A stretch of DNA of 64,000 bases, from the NCBI RefSeq assembly GCF_011386835.1, contig NC_088794.1:91558009-91622008 (forward strand). Reading direction: 5' to 3'. A model generated the notes under the pieces. That model searched no databases. It was not told the DNA's origin and saw only the letters and a program-made list of their open reading frames with translations. The stretch is from Chrysemys picta bellii. Taxonomy: Eukaryota > Chordata > Testudines > Emydidae. This document shows, in pieces, positions 45,791-59,300 of the stretch (position 1 is its first letter; each line of letters begins with the position of its first letter). The position numbers and the translations under genes are program-made.

Positions 45791-47136
45791 TACACTGGAT
45801 TTTTTAGTTTTATGAAATAAAGAAGGTATGTGAACATTATGTATATACGTACAGACAAATTCTGTGCAATTTTAGCATTCAGCTGACCTATTTTTGCTTT
45901 CTCTTAACACTTTGCTTTAATACAGGCCTAGCTGCCTAGACTTTTGCCTATTTCAATGCCAACTCTGCATGAAGAGTCTACATTTCACTGGGAAGGGGGC
46001 CATGATGGAATAGCCCAGCATTCTGTGCAGTCCAATCACATCTGCAAAGGAATGACTGGAAGGACACACAGCTTCTTCAGTGTAACTCTTGTAGGTGGCC
46101 ATTTAAAGGGATGGGTAAATGGAAAATGGGCATCTTCCTGCATAATGGCCCTTTGTGGAAGGGAGTAAAGAAGCCTAAGGAAGAGACCAAAGTCCACCCG
46201 TCCCATCTCTGTGAGGCATGCACAATGTAAAAAACGTGTCTTGGGTCAAGTCTCCTAACAGCCTTGCTCCCTTTTGTAATGAGTTAAAGCCAGGTGTGAT
46301 CGATAGAGGCCTTTCAAATTGCACTTGTGAGGGGGCAAATTCTTCTAAAAGTGACCCAATAACTACTTCGCTTCCTGTACACAATGTGGCCAGATCTTTA
46401 AGGTTTGTGGCTACTCTTATCTCCCAGGATGCTATATGTCCTCTACTGAACTCTTAATGGCACAGGAAATATCAGGCATCCCCTTGCTACAGGAAAATAG
46501 AAATCTCCTCTCAGAGGAAAGGGGTGGGGTGAATTGTTCTTCACCCCTCCCCCTCACACTTCTGTCATACAGTGACCCAGGGTATGTCTCATATTTCCAC
46601 AGAACTTGCTAAGAGCCTGGATAGCACTCGGAGAGGAAAGCAGGAAGGGCAGTGACAGGCAATTTGCTATGGAAGGAAATCACTACAAAACACCGGTGTC
46701 ACAGTAACTAGATGCAGACAGTCTCAGGGCAGAGCATCTTTTTCTTATTCAGGTCTGGAAGCCTTTATACTCAAGAGTCTCGTTGCCATGATTCTTGGCA
46801 AGCACAAGGAGAAAGCCCTGACTGATCCGCAGGAGAACTGAATTCCGCTCCTGATGACATTGTTCTATTACGCACCTCAGGTACCTTTATAAATAAAATA
46901 GAAATCTGATTTGTAAAAAAGAATATCCAAGTTCACACAAATCTCTTTATCCAATGATTTGGCTCAGTCTATACTGACAGGGTGAGGTGCAGAATGTGGG
47001 ATGAGGACATGGCAGCAATGGACAGAAGCCTAGTATAACTCAGTCCAGATAAGGAAAGTGCAGGAATGGAGGCAAACACACCGAGAGAGAGGTGGGGTCC
47101 AGCCTTGCTACTCCCTCGACTTCCCCAGGGATATGG

Positions 47137-47347
47137 CTAAATCTCCCCATCCTCATCCGAGCTGCCACTGCCACTGCTGTCACTGCTGCTGCTCCCCTCG
47201 TCACTGCTCTCCTCCCGCTGCGCTGCTGCTGCTGCCGCCGCCGCCGCTTCCTCCTCTTTCTCTCGCTGTTTCAATGCTGCTGCCTTCTTCTCCTGTTCCG
47301 CATGGCTCTTCATGTGAGCACTGCGGCTTTTCACCTTGTAGAAGACC
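47137..47347 (-). CDS. MIDEAS: MIDEAS terminal coding exon
   Basis: The acceptor TTCTTTCTCAG precedes 47347. It encodes the second half of the C2H2 finger ([15 protein letters not shown]), a coiled Lys/Glu/Ala stretch with a nine-Ala run, and an acidic Ser-rich tail to TAG at 47139-47137. The Ala run is encoded by GCN-rich repeats (GCGGCGGCGG). Confidence 0.95.
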
Positions 47348-50300
47348 CTGAGAAAGAACACACACATGTACCTGTTTGCTCAGTCTCTCTGTACCTCCTC
47401 TTCCCTCCCTTGCCAAAGGGGCTGTTGCATCTCTGGTTTGAAGTCTATAGACTACAGAGAAGGACCCTGTATCACCACCAACATGGAACTACTACAACTA
47501 CGACTGCTCTCACTCCCATTCCATACGCAGCGGTGTGGTGCAGTAGATGGGGCACTAACTTAGGACTCAGGAGACCTAGGTTCTGTTTTTGGCAGACAAT
47601 GTGTTGTATGACCTTGGACCAGTCATTTCACCTCTCTAGGCCTTGATTTTCCCTCCCACCCTTTATCTGTCATGTCCATTTAGATGCTAAGCTCTTGGAG
47701 GCAGGCTCCGCCTCTCACTATAGATCTGTACACTGCTGAGCAATAATGGCCCCCAGTTTATTAGGCACAACTGTAATACAAATAAATAAGCCAGCAAGCA
47801 GACAAACAATGACCAGTGCTCTCTTTTTTGCACTTCTCCCCCCAGGGTCAATGTTTTTTGCCTTTTGCGGTTTCCATTCTCTCTCTATCCTCTTCTCCCC
47901 TGCAATAATTTCTCAATTTTAGTGGCACCAAATAGACTTGAACACCATTAAGATTCTCCTCCAGTGAGCGTCCAGGCTAGAGAGACAACAGTGACACTTC
48001 TCAAAGCTGTGCTACTTCAGGGCCTAGTGGAGAGGTGTCCTGCCAGTGCCAGCTAAGTGACCCCCACACCGTGGAAACCTGCCACCACCACTGATGATTG
48101 AATTAGATAAAGATGTCATTCCTTCTGGTTCTCCTCATCTCCTCCCAATCCTGCTTCTGTATTTAAAATGGTGAGGAACTCCTGGTATTATGAGACTCAT
48201 TATTCTTTGGGATTAAGCAATTTAGGCAGCAAACTGAACTTTCTTGGCTGGAGTCACAGAGGGAAAGTAATATACATACGATACGCACAAGAGACCTGTG
48301 TAAATTTAATCAAACCATTTGTTCACCCCTTACCTGGCACCTGCTGCTATCGTAATGATAACGCCCTACATGCCTATAGTATTAATCTTCTGACAAATTC
48401 TTGAAGTGCTTTTTCTGCTATTCAGGAATCTCTCCACACACCAGTGAAATGTAAACACTGCTGAGGTGGGACGTGCAGCCGTTTAACAGCACACAGCAAC
48501 ATTAAAGCATACATTTGGGGGGGGGGGGGGGGGCAGAATGTGATCATCCAAGTTGTAATCTGTTCAGGGCACTTGGGTTAATATGCCCATGATTATGAAA
48601 ACTACTATGGGACCTTTGACAACCTTGAGTCATTAAGGACCAACTGTTTTTAAGATCTAATCTGAAAGACAGCACCAGTGGTGGTAAGCTGTTCATATTA
48701 TTGCCTCCATTTCCAACAATTTATTGTACATCTCCACAAAAACTGCTTCTCAAGCTAATGTTCCTTTAGTACGACATTCCTTGATTGTCATTGGCAATGC
48801 ATTTACTCTTACCTGCCACATTTTTTACATGGAAATGTGTTCTCTTGGTTCTGAGCTTTACTGGGTGTGTCTGGTTTTGGCTTTGGTTTCCGTCTCCTCC
48901 TCTGTACTGGGGGAGGAGTCTTTTGAGGCTTCACTGCTGCCTCCTTAGGCTTCCTTACAGTCCTACTGCTGGCTTCCCCTGGGGCATTAGACTCCTCGGT
49001 TCTTGAAATAAGGATCTCATTGACCTACATGGCAAAGAGACAGTTGTTAAAGCAAACTGAAAATGAGGCATCTCTGGAATAAAGGCTGCTGGCTGAACTC
49101 TGACCCCACAGTATTCCAATCCAAGCCATCCCTAATGAGAAACTCTCTCTGGTATTTCTAGCGCCACTCATCCTCCTCTCTGAGCACCAGTCCCAGGGCA
49201 TTGCGTAGGATTTCATCACATTCTTAGTCACCACCTCTCCCTGCCCATCAAGTCATATAGAACACCATCTGGATGCTGGTAATACTCAGAGTTATTCCAG
49301 TTCAAGCTCCTTCCACCAGGAAAAGTTAAAGCTGAAGATACTTTGTCTATCTTTATTCAACATTTTCCAAACTGTTAACCGGGGGTGTAGAAAGGACTGG
49401 TGGGGGGAAGCACATGCAGTTCAGTGCAACACTGACCACTTCATTGGCTTGTAGTGTCTGCGTGGCCTTGGGAGGCACTGTGCTCTTCCTATCATCCAAC
49501 TCTTCCTCCTTCTCAGACACTTCCTCCACGTGCGTATGTTCCTCATTGTAATTCTCCTTTCTGGGAGGAAGAACACGTGCAAACCTATGCGAACTCTTGA
49601 CAAGAAGAAACGATAAAGAGACACAGTTAGTATTTTCTTCTTCGAGCTTCAGCTCTATGGCAGGTCGAGGTAATTATGTGAAAAAGGATAGGAGGCTGAG
49701 CCTAATGAACTGTAAGCACGCTCATGTAGCTGCATTATGCTGACTGGAGAGAGCGCTCCTGTCGACACAATAAAACCAGCTCAACGAGCAGCGATAGCTA
49801 TGTCGGCAGGAGAGCATCTCTCACTGACATAGCGCTGTGCACACCAGCACTTACGCTGGCAAAACTTAAGTTGTTCAAGGGGGTGTTTTTTTCCATACCC
49901 CTGAGCGACAAAAGTTTTGCCGATATAAGTGGCAGTGTAGACATGGCCTTAGAAACACAAGCGTTTCTAATCAGACAATTACTTAAGGAATCTATGCAAC
50001 AGTTAGGACAATATTTATTATTTCTTGTATATATGTAGCATCAGTAAAATTATAAAGAGTGAACTGTGATTCAGTCTATGAAGTTTGCATTTGGCACCAA
50101 AGCCAAAAGCAGGCAAGGGAGTTGGGTGGTTACCTTGATATCAACCTCAGCTTCATCTTTCATAGACTTCTCATTAGTGGCATCAATGTCCCCAAAGATT
50201 AAGGTCCCATTCCGACCAATTTTCACTTGTTTTTTGTATGTGTAGTAAAACTCTACACACTGGGCCACCGTCTTGGTTTTTATCTGGTGTTTAAAAAAAA

Positions 50301-53300
50301 AATTAAAAAGGGAAGAAAAAAAAAGGAAAACTCCTTTTAAAAGGTGTATTAATACTCATTAAAGGTGTAGTTACAAGTCACTTTACATTGTAATTTTCTT
50401 TTCCAACAAAATCTTTCTATTATATGAAAATTGTTTTAAGTTCTTTACACTGTGTTACATTTCCAACAAATCTTTTCTTTGGCCTCCACTGGAATTACTT
50501 AGGGCTAGATTCTGGCACCTTTACTCACACTGAGCAGCACTTTAGACTGAATAATCCACAAATTTCAATGGGGCTACTTGCACAATACGGTACTAATCAA
50601 CACAAGGATGACAGAACTGGCACTGAGACCTAGTCTACACTAGGAAATTAGGTTGATATAACTATGTCTCTCTGGGGGTTGAAAAATCTACACCCGAGTG
50701 ACCAGGGCCAGATTAAGGCAGGGGCTTTAGAGACTGCCGCCCAGAACCCTGGCTCAAGGGGGGCCCCGCAAAAATAAATCACAGGCTGCGATCTCCAAAT
50801 CCGGGCTGCTAAAAGTCCCACAGCACAGCGGGGTGGCTCAGGCAGGATGCCTGCATGCTCTGGCCACAGGCTGCTCCCACAAGCGGCTGGCTGCTAGCAT
50901 GTCTCTGTGACCCTGGTGTGTGTGTGGGGGGGGAAGGCAGCTCCGCATGCTGCCCCCGCCCTCAGCACCATCCCTGCAGCTCCCAATGGGAGCAGCCAAT
51001 GGGAGCTATGGTTACTTGTGGGAGCAGGCAGTGCACAGAGACATGCTGTCCCCCTCCCCGCAGCTGCTTCTGGGAGCAGCGTGGGGCCATAGCATGTAGG
51101 CAGCCTGCCTGAGCCCCGCTGCACCGCAGCCTGGGAGCTGCCTGTAGTAAATGCCTCCTGGCTGGAGCCTGCACTTTGGACCCCCTCCTCCACCTTCAAC
51201 CCCCTGCCCCAGATCAGAATCCCCTTCTGCACCCAAACTGCTTCCCAGACCCCACACCCCCTCTTGCACCCCAGTCCCCAGCCCCCTTATGCACCAAACT
51301 CCTTCCCAGGAAAAATACTTGTATACAGGGACCCCACAAAGTCCAATAGGCCCGGGGCACAGAAGAGTTAATCTGGCCCTGCGAGTGACACACCCAATCG
51401 GCTGTATACAACCGATTTCTATAAAACCGGCTTCTATAAATTCGACCTAATTTCGTAGTGTAGACATACCCATAGTTAAACCAACCTAACCCCTGGTTTA
51501 GACGGCATTAAGTTGACGGGAGAATTCTCCTGTCGACCTACCTATCGCCTCTCAGGGAAGTGGAGTCCCTATGCAGATAGGAGAACCCCTCTGATCAACA
51601 CAGGTAGTGTCTTCATTGAAGCGCTACAGCAGTGTAGCTGGAGTAGTGCCACTGTAGGGGTTTATGTGTAGACAAGCCCGAGGATATGCCTACACTGCAG
51701 GTAAGAGAGTCTCTCTCGGCATGAGTGGACACACACTGTGTGGATGTTGTGGCTGGAGCTTGGGCTCTCACGCTCATGTGTTCCCCTAGACTTAAAAGTC
51801 CGAGCTGCAGACTGAACTGAAACGTCCAGACTGCTATTTTGAGCTAATTAAGCTCAAGCCCTGGAAGTGAGCGTCTGTCTACCCAGGTTGGGAGGCTCGC
51901 AACCAGCTGCAATGTAGACATACAAAGATAAATGGGCGCTCCCTAAGGGTATCTACAACATCGCAATTGAATTGTCAAGCCTCGGAGCAGACTTGCAGCT
52001 TCCTGGGAGGTATTTAGTTTCCAACAGCATATTAGCTAAGGAACAACCGGAAAGCAAGTCTAACAGATAGGGAGGAAGGCTTGCAGAGCTTTTTATTTCT
52101 GTACCCATCTGGGAACACATGATTATCAGCAGACCCAGGAACGATTAGACATTTTCTATCTGTGACGTATTTGAGAGTTTGGAGGCAGAGTATCAGCTTT
52201 TGTTAATGCCCAGGCTTTCACAAGTTAATACAACGTTTTGCATATTTGTTATTTATTCATGAGAAATTTGAAAACTACTCCTGACTTTCTTTTTTTCTGT
52301 AGCTTTCCCTCCAATGAAAACATCTTCATTGATGGGTTAAAATGGAGAGGAGGCATGTACTAAAAGGACATTTTTACTGTCTCTAATTTTTACAGATCAC
52401 TGGAAGTAAAACTACTAGATATTTCACCAATCACAAATCCATTTATTATTATTCCTGTGGGGATTCTGCACCAAAAAATTCTGCATATTTTATTTATCAA
52501 AATAATGCAATATAATCACATCAGTTTCACTTGTTTTGGTAATTTATTTAAACTACAATGCAGAAAAAAAGTCACAATAACTATTCAGCATTTCCTAAAC
52601 ACATGAAAGTTGAGTTACAAACACTTCGTAACTAATACCCTGCATTCTAGTTATAATCCCGGATTTTCATTTAAATTACATTACAGAACGCCAAACAGCA
52701 AAAAAGTAGAATGTCATTTTAAATTGCTCAGAGACTTCCACAGATAAAAGTCAGACAGTTTTACTAATCATTGTCCTGGACCTGGCTGGGTACTTTGGGA
52801 AGTGCTTGCTTCTGATTGTCCTGACTTTTTATTGACTGCTTGGTAAACGTTTTATTTGCCCTCAAACTCTTTTTTTTTAATGGGAAAGTAAAATAAATCC
52901 TGAGCTGTAATCTAACCCCATTGTGCCACTTTGGCTCAGGAAAAAAGTGAGAAAGCACATAGATCTTCCTAGCTGATTCCCTTACTGTCATTTATCAGAA
53001 GGATCCTTTACATCACGCTGACAATGTAGGAACTTAAACCTTTCACAGGTTTTAGGCTCCTAGGGGAATTGACTGAGAATGGGAACAGTTAAGGAACAAC
53101 AGGAACATTAACAATGTTACTACACAGGCGGGCTGCTACATTTCTGCCTGCAGGAAAGAGCCTTCCTCCTGCATAATAAAAAGACCTATCCCTCCACACC
53201 CCTGGCGAGCCACAGTAGCAAGCAAGAGGGACAGAGTCTCTCTCGCTTGTTGGCAGGCAGACACGCCCGCCCGACCCCTCCCCGTGATGGTGATCGTCTC

Positions 53301-56300
53301 CCCCGCAGGCACGCCCGCCCGACCCCTCCCTGTGATGGTGATCGTCTCCCCCGCAGGCACGCCCGCCCGACCCCTCTCCCCCTGCAGTGATTTGCGTCTC
53401 TGAGGCTGCTCCAGGGCCAGGCACATTGGAACTGACTCACTGCCTGGACTACCAGGGAAAGAGGCGCATGTCCCCCTGCAGATTTCTTTGGCATTTTTCT
53501 GCACAGGAGGCCATATTAATTCTGCACCCCTGCAGGGGCACAGAATTTTGTCAGGAGTAATCTATGGGCCATTTTACCACAATAGGAATTTTTCCCATTC
53601 AGTTTTGTAACTGGGCTACTTGAGTGTTACTGGAGCACTACCATCATTTTATAAATATATTCTGTGTAATTGATCTGTGCCCTGGGCTAAATGAGGGAGA
53701 TTGGATTGATAAATTGGGGGTGGGATCAATAAGTAGCACTATATTTTCAAAAATTTTTTTTTTTAAGTTTAATCACTCCAAGGAATTGGGGGGGGGGGGG
53801 AGAAAAGAGGAGGAGGGAAGAAAAAACAAAAACCCACAGCACCCAAGAGGGAATGCAGTATATTTTGTGTTGATGGTGTCACTGTCAGCACCAACTGCAT
53901 CAGCTCAGGTCAACCCTTCCACAGTGCATTAAGTAATTGGCAGAGTAACTTACAAGTTTCTGGACCAGGAAAAAGTCTTTCTTGTAGATTGCAATGCCTT
54001 TGTTGAAAAGTTTCTTCTCATCAACTTTCCACCTGTCTGATCCTATAAGTAAAGAAGTTTAAATTGAAACCTATTTCATTTCAAGCTTTTAGTCTTCTAG
54101 TTGTTTTTTCTTTAGGTTTCCTTTAAATAAAACCAGCCCAAACGATATGCAGTTCATGACACACCTGAAGTAGTCTTAGTACAATAAACACTTTTTCACC
54201 TCCAACAAGAAAACACACAATCCAGAATGTCCCTTAGCTCTCCCACATTCTTTCTTTATCCACACAGCCACAGTGGAAAGTACTCGGGTAGTGTCAAAGA
54301 GCTGTTGTATTTGTAATGTGAACAGACGTGTAATTTTTGTGCGCTAGAGATGGAGCTATTGAGCTTCTCTCTACCCTCACCAGACCAAGGTCTCCCAGGG
54401 TTACCTAGGGCCATCCTTGGTCACGAAAGATACTATCTTGCAATTGGTTATATATTGAGTGAGGGTACAGACAGACACTGCAGTTTTGCTTCCATAGAGG
54501 AAACAATTAGATGCAATAACCTGCTAGTCTCTGTACTCTTTAACATCCTACTGTAAGCAGCATAGGTTATTAGCGACTGGAAATTCTCCCACTAATACTC
54601 TCTCTCAATTCCCTGCTATGAATTCATGCCACAGAGGTTGCAGTTCTGAGATTTGGACAGTCATTCCATCACCCATAAGCCTCCCTTCTGTGATCGCTCT
54701 CTGTGAAGACATCTAGTCCCTTGACAAGCCTGGGTATACAAAAAAGTGGCCCAGTGACTAATGGCCTTGTGGTGTGTGCAGCACACTAGCAAATCCTAAG
54801 TGTCATGACAGCTGCAGGCAAGAATCCCTGCAATTCACCACTGCACTCATCCAGGCAAGGGACGATGTCTGATTCCTATAAAGCTTCCTGAAAAAAAAAA
54901 AGAAAAAAAAGTATGACACTGTATCAATATTAAAAGAGCAGCAACAACCACCATCACCTGCTGTGCAAAAGGGTGAAAAAATCCCTATCTGCAGCTAGGG
55001 CTGCCAGCTACAAAGGAAGCAGAGGCAGCCGCGATGAGTTCCCCTCAGCATACCTGTGTAGTGATAGTCTGCCAGTGGGTGGTGTGGCGATCTCATTGGC
55101 CTCTTCAGCAGCAATTTGGTCAAAGTAGCCTAAGAGACAGTACAACAACAGAATTAGCTTCATATAGGACACTAACTTATACAGGTATTACAACAAAGAA
55201 CATCAGGCAATCCCCTTAGTATCATACTCTACCAGCAGGTCAATTGTATTAAAAGCTCTCTTTCCCACCCTATGCTCTAGCATTTGGAACAGCGACATGT
55301 GAGTCAAGACACCAGCATTCCGATCTTGACTCTCTGGTACCTTGGACAAGTGACCTCACCTCTCCATGCCTCCACTTTTCCATCTCTACATTGGGTAAAA
55401 TGCTACTCACCTACTCTAGCTCATAAAAGGTGTTGAGAGACATGATTATTATTCCCACAGATGAAAGGCCTTATAGAAGTATTTTCTTATGTAGTGATGA
55501 TCCCATGTAGCATGTGCTCTCTTACAAAGCCAGTTCCCACTGGCCACACTCCTTTGCAGATTCAGGACACCAGTGAAATGGGTTTAGAAATCTCAGTTCA
55601 CTTGAGTAAACAATATTCCAAAATAAAATGGAAGGATCACTTCAGCAGAAGAAATTTATCTCAGAGACTATAAAGCCATTCAATTGTAGTCACTTTTTAT
55701 TTGCACTTAAAACTATAGCTACAATTTGTCCTGAAGTTAGAGAGGATTATGAAAGGCTGGTGCACTAAACAGCTACACTTTGCAATTTTACAGCATTTAC
55801 CAAAGAAATCAGTGTTTTATAAACATAAATGGTTACAAACTGCTGCAAGGTTGATAAGCATATCCATTTCACAGATAGACAAAGAGAGGTTACGTGACTT
55901 GCCTAAGGTCACAAAGAGAGTCAGTGACAAATGCAAGAATTGAACCTGGGAGTCCTAACTCCCAGTCCCATGCTGTAAAACCAGTAGACAATGTTCCCTC
56001 GAATGAGACTTGGCTTCCAATTTAGATGGCAAGTGAATTTAGTTTAGCAATTTCAGCCACTTGATCCCTGCAAGCTAAAAACAGAAACCACATACAGTCT
56101 GATGCAGTTTGACATTTTTAGCAGTCTCTGCTTAGGAGAGGCCAAAGACTGAAATAGCGAGGATGGTGCAGGTCAAAATAGAGGTGCATCAGCAGAGCTG
56201 TGCGGGGCCACGTTCGGAATAGCGACAGGAAGAGGTGATGAGCATTAGGATTCAGATGTATTGGCAGAACTGTGTAGTGCTTTGCAAGCTTCCTTCTTTC

Positions 56301-59300
56301 AAATAAGCTTCTTGCTTGTGCAATCAGTCCTTGATTATAGTGATCATTAAGGTCTCTTCCCACAATCTCAAAAGATAGACAGAAGATTGAAGAGGACTCA
56401 CCAGAATGTTTCCCTTTGCTTCATGCAAGACGTGCAGCGCCAGCTCCTGATTGGTACCAGCCCCAGGAAAAATACTTGAACAGGCAGCAGTTAGCAGATT
56501 TTCCACTATTACCAGGAAAGTGCCATCAAACCAAAAAAAGAAATGGGGTGGAAGAAGCACAAGATCCGATTAAGAAACAGTAAAGTCGTTGCTATTTTTT
56601 CCCATATTCAATGAATTTGGTTGGTGAGGGTCTCAGCATAGTTTTCGATGAGCTAGTGCCCACGTATATCTTGGGCAACAGTAGGATTTGCATTATTTTA
56701 TCCTAATTGGTCCTTTCCAGTCAAAACTAGAGAAACCAGGAAAGAACATAAGATTGAATGATCACAGAACTTGAACTCCCTCTCACTCTAAGAAAGGACG
56801 GTTAATCCAGGTGATGTTCGGATAAGATATAATAATGCAGGACTAAAGGGAAGGGAAGAGAGCCAAGACTGAATTAATCTCAATGTTGAATTTCCCTCTT
56901 ACTTGGGGGGAGGGACGGGAAAGGTGGAAGGTATTTCCTCTCTAGGGTAGCATTTAAGAACACTATGGGAGCAAGGCGAGAAAATACAAATCTGAATGAA
57001 CGTGCAAATACCATTTCCTTCTTTTTCCAGAAAAGGCTGGTCAAGAGCTACGGCTTCAGTAAGTGAACAAACCCAGGATTCAGGCCAGCTCTACCCTACA
57101 TCAGTGGTTCTCAAACTAGGGTCGCCGCTTGTTCAGAGAAAGCCTCTGGTGGGCCAGGTCGGTTTGTTTACCTGCCGCGTCCGTTGGTTTGGCCAATCGC
57201 GGCTCTCAGTGGCCGCGGTTTGCCGCTCCAGGTCAATGGGGGCTGCAGGAAGCAGCGCAGGCCGAGGGACATGCAGACGCGGCAGGTAAAGAAATTGGCC
57301 TGGCCCGCCAGGGGCTTTCCCTGAGCAAGCGGCGGCCCTAGTTTGAGAACCACTGCCCTACATAGTTTGTTGGCACAGCTCTGTTGGCTAGGGGTGGGGG
57401 TGGGGAGGGGAATCACATTCCCTAGCTGGCACATCTATGCCAGAAAAACCTCTAATGCAGACCCAGCTATGTCAAAAAAGGCATTTTTCAAAATTCTTCA
57501 GCGAATCAAATAACATCTTCGTTTCCACTTTCCGGCATTTTGACAAAAGCAAAGGGAAGGAGGACTGCGCTGACAAAATGGATGGGGGAGAAAGTGGTGG
57601 TGCCACCACCTCCCTTATAACTTTAGCCCACTTGTTGAGGCACTCACCTGGGATGTGGGACCCTGAGACTACACGAGCGCTACAGCTACACCATTGTAGC
57701 GTGCACACCTGCTACAGCGACAGAATTATTATTCAAGAGACAGTAGCTAGGTCAACAGAAGAATTCTTCCACTGAGCTACCAATGTCTATACTGGGGCTC
57801 ACGTTGGCTTAACTAAGTCTCTCACACCCCTGAGCAATGTAGCTAGGGGTCAATCTAAGTTTTAGTTGTAGACCTGTCCCTAGATGCAATCCCCCCCCTG
57901 CCTGATGCAGAAATGGGATTTGAACTTGGGCTTCCCACATTGCACGAGAAAGCCCTAGCCATTAGGCTATGTGATATTCTGGTGTGGGGCATTCTCAATT
58001 TCTCCACTTGTTCCACTTTTTATAAATAGTCATTGGAGTAGGGACTTGAACTTGGCTCTCCCACCTCCCAGGTGAGTACCCTAACCACACTGTAGTCATT
58101 CTCATTATTTCTTTGGCCAAACAGCTATCCATGAATGACTATGAATTGCCACTGTGAATGATAATGGATAGCCATTTGGCCAGAGAAATAATGAAAATGA
58201 CTCTACAGTCTGTAATTAGAGCATTCCCCTGGGAGATGGGAAACTTGCCCCATGCCATGGGCTGTGTGTGCCCCCCGTGTCTCCCTTCTCGGACACCAAT
58301 GTCCCCAAGTCTCCCCTCCATGCCAGGTACTCTATGTAAGCCCCATTCCCCCATCTTATTCCTTTTCCCTCTGTCTGGGAGAGAAGTCATTTAGGTGTCA
58401 ATATTTTTAAATTGTAGTGGGAGGATGGGCAGAGCTGAGATGGGGGCTACTGTTATGCTGGAAGGTGTCAATGGCTGGCTGCCATCAACTGGTTCTTTGA
58501 TCTTCAGACAATTGAACAGGTGGTTGAAGCTGCTGAGTGCTAACCAGATGCTAGAACTCCACGTATCCCCCGTTTCCCTCTTTCAGTTTTTCCACTTTTC
58601 ACCAAAATCTATAGGGTTCTGCCCATTGATGCCTGGAACATTCCCTGAAATTTTGGAATTGATCTGATACAACATACAAAAGTTATATTACATACAAATA
58701 AATGCCATAGAATTGAAGGAGACAAGGTAAGTAAAGCAATACCTTTTATTGGATCAACTTCTGTTGCTGGAACAACAGATGCAAAACCTGCAGACGTATC
58801 TCCACTGCTATGATGATCAATACTACCCACAACACATCTTTCAAGATTCATGGGTGCTACACATGCTTATTGTAACACGTAGCATACCTCATCCAGTACA
58901 TCAAATGCCCTAACAACTATGTTTGTGAAACCACAAAATCGCTACGCTCTCAAATGAACTCACACAGAAAAATGATAAAAGACAAATACTCCTATCACCT
59001 GTGGGCAAACTCTTTTCACAAAGTGATCACTTCACATTTGACCTTTCAATGCTAGTGCAGGTTTCCCTTGAGGAAAACACCTTCAAAAGGTGAGCCCGGG
59101 AACTTAAATTCATAACTCTGCTAGACACCAAAAGCCATGGACTTAACAGGGACACTGGTTTTATGGCTTATTACAATTTGTAACACACCACACAGCCTGC
59201 TACCATTAATTGCCCACTTCAACCCTTCATGCATAACAATCTAACTCCCAATTGCCCACTTCATTTCAAGTGATCGACTCCCATGTTACCTCTTCCATTT

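Larger units (their letters stand above)
39286..47136 (-). other. MIDEAS: Probable MIDEAS 3' UTR / downstream region
   Basis: On the minus strand no coding sequence follows the MIDEAS stop at 47137. The segment contains AT-rich DNA, a CR1 fragment, two SINE-like repeats and a Harbinger-like MITE. Its extent depends on the weak poly(A) site at 39306; shorter 3' ends, for example one using the inverted AATAAA at 42877-42882, are possible. Confidence 0.4.

Noticed and set aside
47092..47646. 184-codon plus-strand frame
   Set aside because: It is the antisense shadow of the MIDEAS last exon and runs on into a MIR repeat.
52764..52991. 75-codon minus-strand frame
   Set aside because: Lies inside the transposon-like repeat at 52449-53560 and has no known domain.
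57910..58100. tRNA genes
   Set aside because: Only B-box-like and arm-like pieces are present, diverged and in SINE context; no complete cloverleaf can be drawn.
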